Source: an uncultured Clostridia bacterium
Lineage (GTDB): Bacteria; Bacillota; Clostridia; Oscillospirales; Acutalibacteraceae
Assembly: GCA_946186245.1 (NCBI GenBank)
Contig: CAMHMN010000024.1
Coordinates: forward strand, 1-36,634
Length of the DNA stretch: 36,634 bases
Direction: 5' to 3'
The notes under the pieces were generated by a model, which searched no databases, was not told the DNA's origin, and saw only the letters and a program-made list of their open reading frames with translations. The position numbers and the translations under genes are program-made. This document shows positions 32,498-36,634 of this stretch, in pieces. How positions within the stretch are numbered: the first letter of the stretch is position 1; each line of letters opens with the position of its first letter.

Positions 32498-34549
32498 TCA
32501 TTGATTAAAAATATGCCTGTAATAATCATTGGTAAGCATCCGTTTGGAAAACGACACCTTTAACTTGACGATACTGTTCATTTTGTCTACGTAGCTCTTC
32601 CGCTCGTCTTCCGATAATGTGCAGCTCTCGCTCGGGGTAAAGGACTGGTAAATGCCTTTATAGGTTCCTTGCGAACTGATCCACGACCAGCCAGCTACCT
32701 TCAGCAGAGCAAAATGCTCGCAGTCGGACATGATATCGCTGCCTAAAATAATCCTGGAATCATACGTGAGACCAAACATATTGGACAGAGTCGGCATGAT
32801 ATCAATTGCGGAGCAGGGAGCGTCCACTGTAACCGGTTTCGTCATGGAGGGAGTCCACACAATGAAGGAATTGCGGTAAAGCTCAAATTCATAGCGATTG
32901 CGCGTTACGTTAATTCCGTACAGCTCGGCCAACGCTTCGTCGCTGAGTGCATAGGGATAATGATCCGCCGTCATGGCAAACACCGTATCCTGCAACTTGC
33001 CTGTTTTATCCAGCTCTTCCACCAATGTCTGCAGCATCAGCTCCACTTCATACTGGCACGCCAGATACGCCCGGACTTCCGATGAATAGCTGTTGAATTT
33101 TTCCGGCAGATCGTTGCGATGACGTTCGGCCATTCTGTTGCTCGCAAAGGAATAGCCGCAGTGTCCGCTTACCGTGATATAATACACATGAAACGGCACA
33201 TCGAGATTGGAAAAATCGCCCACTGTAGCCGTTGCCATTTCTCTGTCGGAATTCGGCCAGTTTTTGCTTTCCAGAACCAGCCCGTTTCCTATGGCAACCC
33301 ATTTATATCCGAAATTGGGATGGGAAAGATGCCGGTCATAATAGGTGTATGTGTTGTTGTGATAGCCGAATGTCTTGTACCCCAACGCCGAAAACTGATT
33401 GCCCAGTGCAAACGGCTGATAGGTTTCGGCGCTGGTTGGCAGACAGCTTGAATTCTGATAGATATTGCCTGTCAGGTTGGCATATTCCCCCGAAGCCGTG
33501 CTTCCGCCCCAGACAGTGTTGTAATAATTCTTGAAAACAAAGCCTTCCGTTGACATCTTATACAGAAGCGGCGTAAATTCAGGGTCAATCACCTTATGGG
33601 AAAAACCTTCAAGGGTGAGGAAAATCAGATTTTTGCCTTTAAAGATTCCCGTGTATTCGTTTTTGCGTGTGGGAGGAACATTTTTGAAGTATTCGTCCAG
33701 TGTTTTAAGCGTCTGCGAATCGGTGGACGCAGAAGCCTTGTCAAAGTCCAGATCCATGATATTATAGCCGTATTCTTTTTCTTTGTCCGAACCGGAAACG
33801 GTTTCCGAAGAATAACTTTCCTTGGAATGATCCAAAAACGAAAAATCCAGTTTTTCATCCGGTGCGCCGAAAATCAGCTGCTTCACATCGAGCCGGGTGG
33901 CACTCAGGACGCCGTAATACTTGTAACTCATATCCAGATCATTCTGGAGATAGGTGTAGTAATAATACGGAGAATAGTATTCGCCGCTGTCCTTGGTTGA
34001 ATGGATAAAGTACAGCGTCGGCAAATAACACGCCGCGAACAGGGCCAATGACACTGCGGCTGTCGGAACGCTTCTGCGGTGGCTGTCAGGAATGATCCGT
34101 CTGGAAAAAACGCACATCAGGATAAAGGGAACAAAAAGTATCAGTATAACATACCACACGCCGATCACCGCGTTGATGGCTTCTCTCCAGAATTCCGTCA
34201 CATCTTTCGCCTGTCCCAGAGACTGCCACGAAAAGAAGGTGTGGAAGATACTGTAGTAGGTAACGTGGAACGAAAACCAGAATCCCAGTACCCCCAGTAA
34301 GATTTTTGAACAAATCCTCCGCGGCTTGCCGGGAAGGAGCATGACGATAAAATTCATCAGGAAAGCCAGCGATGACGACAGCAGCAATACATAATACACT
34401 GTGCCCTCAAAAATACTGCCAAAAAGCACCAGCTTTGACATAAGTTCCATGAACAGAACCGAAACAGGAAGATAAAGAAATCCGATGATCGGATTCAGAC
34501 CCTTCCTGTCTGCCGATATGCCTTTTTTTGAAATATCTCTTTTTTTCAA
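32498..34549 (-). CDS. LTA synthase-like membrane sulfatase, copy 1
   Basis: 683 residues, first gene of the triplicate cluster. A basic N-terminus ('KKRDISKKGISADRKG') is followed by five membrane helices and the sulfatase domain with Glu314 ('LTLEGFSHK'), Thr351 ('WGGSTASGEYANLTG'), His in 'ITVSGHCGYSF' and Asp-His in 'MTADHYPYALS'. It is more divergent than copies 2 and 3 are from each other (for example 'IYQNSSCL' where they have 'FYTTANCL'). The start is taken as TTG 34549, 9 nt after GGGAGG. The GTG at 34606 has no ribosome binding site and would sit almost at the predicted transcription start. No LtaA- or YpfP-like partner is in the window. Confidence 0.9.
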   Translation of the reverse strand: MKKRDISKKGISADRKGLNPIIGFLYLPVSVLFMELMSKLVLFGSIFEGTVYYVLLLSSSLAFLMNFIVMLLPGKPRRICSKILLGVLGFWFSFHVTYYSIFHTFFSWQSLGQAKDVTEFWREAINAVIGVWYVILILFVPFILMCVFSRRIIPDSHRRSVPTAAVSLALFAACYLPTLYFIHSTKDSGEYYSPYYYYTYLQNDLDMSYKYYGVLSATRLDVKQLIFGAPDEKLDFSFLDHSKESYSSETVSGSDKEKEYGYNIMDLDFDKASASTDSQTLKTLDEYFKNVPPTRKNEYTGIFKGKNLIFLTLEGFSHKVIDPEFTPLLYKMSTEGFVFKNYYNTVWGGSTASGEYANLTGNIYQNSSCLPTSAETYQPFALGNQFSALGYKTFGYHNNTYTYYDRHLSHPNFGYKWVAIGNGLVLESKNWPNSDREMATATVGDFSNLDVPFHVYYITVSGHCGYSFASNRMAERHRNDLPEKFNSYSSEVRAYLACQYEVELMLQTLVEELDKTGKLQDTVFAMTADHYPYALSDEALAELYGINVTRNRYEFELYRNSFIVWTPSMTKPVTVDAPCSAIDIMPTLSNMFGLTYDSRIILGSDIMSDCEHFALLKVAGWSWISSQGTYKGIYQSFTPSESCTLSEDERKSYVDKMNSIVKLKVSFSKRMLTNDYYRHIFNQ

Positions 34550-34614
34550 CTTGCGTACCCTCCCGCTTTGGTCGATGATTTTCTGTGATAATACCACCAC
34601 CTGCACATTTTTTT

Positions 34615-34643
34615 ATTATAGCAGATTTATAATAAAAATGCAA
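34615..34643 (-). promoter_or_regulatory. Promoter of the LTA-synthase-like cluster
   Basis: On the minus strand, TATAAT at 34615-34620 with a weak -35 (TTGCAT, 34638-34643) at 17 bp. It lies directly after the terminator of the radical SAM transcript. Confidence 0.45.
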
Positions 34644-34646
34644 CGA

Positions 34647-34717
34647 AAAATTCAAGGCTCCTGGCGCTTTTATACCCTTTCCGTGCTGATTTTAAGCGCC
34701 TGCAAGCCTTGAATTTT
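34647..34717 (-). terminator. Terminator of the peptide/radical SAM operon
   Basis: Outer stem 34647-34659 with 34705-34717 (13 bp, perfect) and inner stem GGCGCTT (34663-34669) with AAGCGCC (34694-34700). The minus-strand side runs into T residues. Confidence 0.8.
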
Positions 34718-34740
34718 GTTATTTTTGTTATTCATCCTGT

Positions 34741-35799
34741 TCACGAAATATACCGTTTCACAAAATGTGCTTCGTCCGTCTCCAGCATCTTTCTCGCCAT
34801 CTCGTCGGCGCGCGTGATAAGGATGCGCTGGTAGGCACACTGTTCTCCGCTCACCTGTGCCATGTCGCCGCACTGCTGGAAATTCAGGCAGGCGCAGTCG
34901 TTGACACATCTTTTTTTCATGGCGCAGTCTTCGCAAAAGGACGGGCTTTTCAGACTGCTGCGGTAGACGGCTTCTCTCCGCGACACATCAACGCCCTCCG
35001 CAACACTTCCCATTTGATATTCCGGAATTCCTCCGAACTGAATGCAGGGGTATATCTTTCCGTCCCAGTCGACGTAGGGCTTTCTCATTCCCAGCTTACA
35101 GACGTGACACGGCCTGTCCTTCGTCACGGACAGTATTTTTTCCTCAAAGGGATTGAAATAAACGTCCTCTCCCCTGCAAAATTTTTCCAGTATCAGATCG
35201 CCCAGCATTCCGAGCTGCCGTGATAATTCTTCCATGCTGTCTTCGTCCCAGCCGGCACAGGGACGGGAATCGACGGCTAAATTGAAGCGCTTTACCCCTA
35301 CGTCAATCAGGTGTTTCAGAGAATCGTACACCGTTCCCGCCGTTTCGGGCGTGGTGGTCGCCATGATGAAGGCGCCGGGAAGGTATTGCAGCAGCAGCCG
35401 GAGCTTTTCGTCCAGCGCGGAAAGGCATTCCTTCCCTCCCGCGTCAAGCCGGTTGACCCGGCTCATCAGTCCGTCGTGGGACATGGCGATTTCGATTTTT
35501 TCATTGACGGCAAACCGGAGGAATTCGTCGTCCAGCAGCAAGCCGTTGGTGGTCATGTTCCAGCTGAACTGTATTTCCGAAAACCGCTTGGAATACTCCA
35601 CACATTTGTAAATGAGCGGCTTGCAGAGCAGCGGTTCCCCTCCGAAGAAGGAAACGCCCACTTGCTTCCCGCCGTCGCTCACCGCCATGTCAAGGGCTTT
35701 CAGCGCCGTTGCCTCAGTCATATAAACATTCTCGTGCATTTCAAAGCAGTAACGGCAGCGCAGGTTGCACTGTTTGGTGAGAATTAAAGAGATATTCAT
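34741..35799 (-). CDS. Radical SAM/SPASM peptide-modifying enzyme
   Basis: 352 residues. The radical SAM cluster motif CxxxCxxC is at Cys11, Cys15 and Cys18 ('CNLRCRYC'), with 'FFGGEPLLC' (SAM-binding GGEP) at 51-59. The C-terminal third has ten cysteines (231, 234, 252, 289, 292, 298, 302, 304, 310, 321), the SPASM pattern for auxiliary iron-sulfur clusters found in maturases of ribosomally made peptides. The start ATG at 35799 is 3 nt after the upstream peptide gene's stop with AGGGATGA at the right distance, so the two are translationally coupled. The likely substrate is that 100-residue peptide. The reaction (for example a thioether, C-C or other crosslink) cannot be read from sequence. 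I could not place it in a named subfamily with confidence. Confidence 0.93.
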   Translation of the reverse strand: MNISLILTKQCNLRCRYCFEMHENVYMTEATALKALDMAVSDGGKQVGVSFFGGEPLLCKPLIYKCVEYSKRFSEIQFSWNMTTNGLLLDDEFLRFAVNEKIEIAMSHDGLMSRVNRLDAGGKECLSALDEKLRLLLQYLPGAFIMATTTPETAGTVYDSLKHLIDVGVKRFNLAVDSRPCAGWDEDSMEELSRQLGMLGDLILEKFCRGEDVYFNPFEEKILSVTKDRPCHVCKLGMRKPYVDWDGKIYPCIQFGGIPEYQMGSVAEGVDVSRREAVYRSSLKSPSFCEDCAMKKRCVNDCACLNFQQCGDMAQVSGEQCAYQRILITRADEMARKMLETDEAHFVKRYIS

Positions 35800-35802
35800 G
35801 AT

Positions 35803-36105
35803 TCATCCCTGCACCGACGACACATACGCCACATCGCCGTCGAGCGTGAGCGTTCCGTCTTCCGATGAACAGGCGGAAGGATCGCTTGCCAAATCCGAAT
35901 CGGATACGCCTTCCACCACCATATAACCGTCGTACTCAGGCGGCCGGTATTCCATATTGCCGGAAATCGAATTCTGGAAGCAGCCGGTCAGACCCCCGAC
36001 CACCGCAGCCGCGGCAGCGGCTGCGACAACCGCCTTTCTGACGGTGCCGGACTCGGATATTTCGCCGTAACCCGCGTCGTACTTTTCAACCTTGTGTAGT
36101 TTCAT
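35803..36105 (-). CDS. Lipoprotein-like precursor peptide, putative radical SAM substrate
   Basis: 100 residues. A 24-residue polar N-terminus ('MKLHKVEKYDAGYGE', then 'SGTVRK') precedes an Ala/Val-rich hydrophobic stretch (25-38) and a lipobox 'GLTGC', making Cys42 a probable lipidation site. The remaining 58 residues contain repeated Asp-Gly turns: 'EYDGYMVVEG', 'SEDGTLTL', 'LDGDVAY'. There is one further Cys (79). The ATG at 36105 has GAGGTGA about 6-8 nt upstream; the in-frame start at 36132 lies upstream of that site. Size, the overlap-like 3-nt spacing to a SPASM enzyme and the leader-like N-terminus suggest a modified, surface-anchored peptide. Similar systems have been noted in Ruminococcus and Fibrobacter ('FibroRumin') and Bacteroidetes (rSAM/lipoprotein), but membership is not shown here. 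Confidence 0.8.
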   Translation of the reverse strand: MKLHKVEKYDAGYGEISESGTVRKAVVAAAAAAAVVGGLTGCFQNSISGNMEYRPPEYDGYMVVEGVSDSDLASDPSACSSEDGTLTLDGDVAYVSSVQG

Positions 36106-36215
36106 GTTATTCACCTCTTTTTTGTATTTCAATTATATAACCTGGAAATTGCGAAAATGGTTGGCGGCCAATCTCCTTTATTCATACTAATTCTCAATCA
36201 AAAGCAGACAATTAG

Positions 36216-36261
36216 TATAAAAAATTCCCCGATATTCTTCTTGCGAAAAAACATCGGGGAA
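36216..36261 (-). terminator. Terminator of the oxaloacetate decarboxylase gene
   Basis: Stem TTCCCCGAT (36225-36233) with ATCGGGGAA (36253-36261), 19-nt loop, followed on the minus strand by a run of T residues. Confidence 0.9.
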
Positions 36262-36289
36262 CGGTTTCTTAACCAGCGGATGGAAAAAA

Positions 36290-36634
36290 TTATACGGGAT
36301 GGACCTTCTCCACCGTGTCGAAGTGTGCGCTGTCGATGCCGTACTTGGCGTCTCTGCGGTTCTGGAAGAACTTGGTGGCAACCTGTCCGAAGCAGGCATA
36401 GGAGAGCACGTCCTCTTCCTGCTCAAGATATTCGGTCATCTCGTCGCGCAGGGTGTCAAGCTCGGGCTTGATGAGGTCTGCGGGACGGCAGTCGATGGGT
36501 TCGAGATCGCCTATGATCTTCTTGCGGAATTCGGGATCGATGGGCATCGGCGTTCTGCCGTAGGTTCCCTGGACAAGTCCCTTGAATTCCTTGGTGGTCA
36601 TCTTGTAGCGTTCGCCCATGATCACATTCAGCAC
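36290..36634 (-). CDS. Oxaloacetate decarboxylase alpha subunit / pyruvate carboxylase subunit B (3' end)
   Basis: The last 114 residues of a gene whose 5' part is beyond the window edge. 'VLNVIMGERYKMTTKEFKGLVQGTYGRTPMPIDPEFRKKIIGDLEPIDCRPADLIKPEL' (quoted in part) is the conserved C-terminal part of the carboxyltransferase (PYC_OADA) domain. The protein ends soon after ('YGIDSAHFDTVEKVHPV') without a biotinyl domain, so biotin would be on a separate subunit, as in sodium-pumping decarboxylase complexes with separate GcdC- or OadC-like parts. The first codon in the window is an in-frame GTG that codes Val inside the gene, not a start. No partner subunits are visible here. Confidence 0.93.
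   Translation of the reverse strand: MLNVIMGERYKMTTKEFKGLVQGTYGRTPMPIDPEFRKKIIGDLEPIDCRPADLIKPELDTLRDEMTEYLEQEEDVLSYACFGQVATKFFQNRRDAKYGIDSAHFDTVEKVHPV

Noticed and set aside
34741-36105. SCIFF-type (six-cysteine) or CXXX-repeat peptide system
   Set aside because: The peptide has only two cysteines, one of them in the lipobox, so it is neither a SCIFF nor a CXXX-repeat precursor.
1-36634. CRISPR array, insertion sequence, prophage, tRNA or rRNA
   Set aside because: No regularly spaced direct repeats, transposase, integrase or phage structural genes, or tRNA/rRNA-like sequences were seen.

Overview
The window looks like a chromosomal segment of a low-to-medium GC Gram-positive gut anaerobe of the class Clostridia, probably close to Ruminococcus (Oscillospiraceae/Ruminococcaceae). 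The basis is the gene families (DUF1836, DegV, AEC permease, LTA-synthase-like sulfatases, a biotin-free oxaloacetate decarboxylase alpha subunit), strong AGGAGG ribosome binding sites, frequent TTG starts and sigma-A type promoters. This is a family-level inference. No rRNA, tRNA, CRISPR array, transposase or phage gene was seen.

Layout. 47-4560: gltX (-), then a divergent GH3-family protein and a small unknown protein (+). 4655-9584: an AIM24-family protein (-), then a zinc-ribbon membrane protein behind a GC-rich hairpin repeat, prfB, a small membrane protein and a membrane-bound TIR-domain protein (all +). 9729-13382: three minus-strand genes for a large lipoprotein with a Glu-Pro tail, an FMN_bind-like membrane protein and an HPr-fold protein that lacks the phosphorylated His. 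14063-16254: a DUF2975/XRE/membrane-protein module and an AEC permease (+). 16365-21763: aroE-aroK, acpP (+), DUF2185, DegV, DUF1836, a lytic transglycosylase and coaE. 21966-23156: a membrane-anchored Ntn-hydrolase-fold protein with no nucleophile cysteine. 23226-28174: two FAD-dependent oxidoreductases and a glycogen-debranching enzyme (-). 28222-34549: three tandem paralogous LTA-synthase-like membrane sulfatases (-). 34741-36105: a 100-residue lipoprotein-like peptide followed 3 nt later by a radical SAM/SPASM enzyme (-). 36290-36634: the 3' end of an oxaloacetate decarboxylase alpha subunit gene.

How it fits together. Most genes are housekeeping (aminoacylation, termination, shikimate pathway, fatty-acid carrier, CoA) mixed with cell-envelope functions. 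The best candidate for a poorly described system is the lipoprotein-peptide/radical SAM pair at 34741-36105, bounded by terminators and next to the LTA-synthase-like cluster; it looks like a ribosomally made, enzymatically modified, lipid-anchored surface peptide. Several proteins keep a recognisable enzyme fold but have lost key residues (GH3, TIR, HPr-like, Ntn hydrolase, FMN_bind-like) and may act as binding or sensing proteins. All start choices come from ribosome binding sites, and all functions come from motif recognition by eye without database searches.
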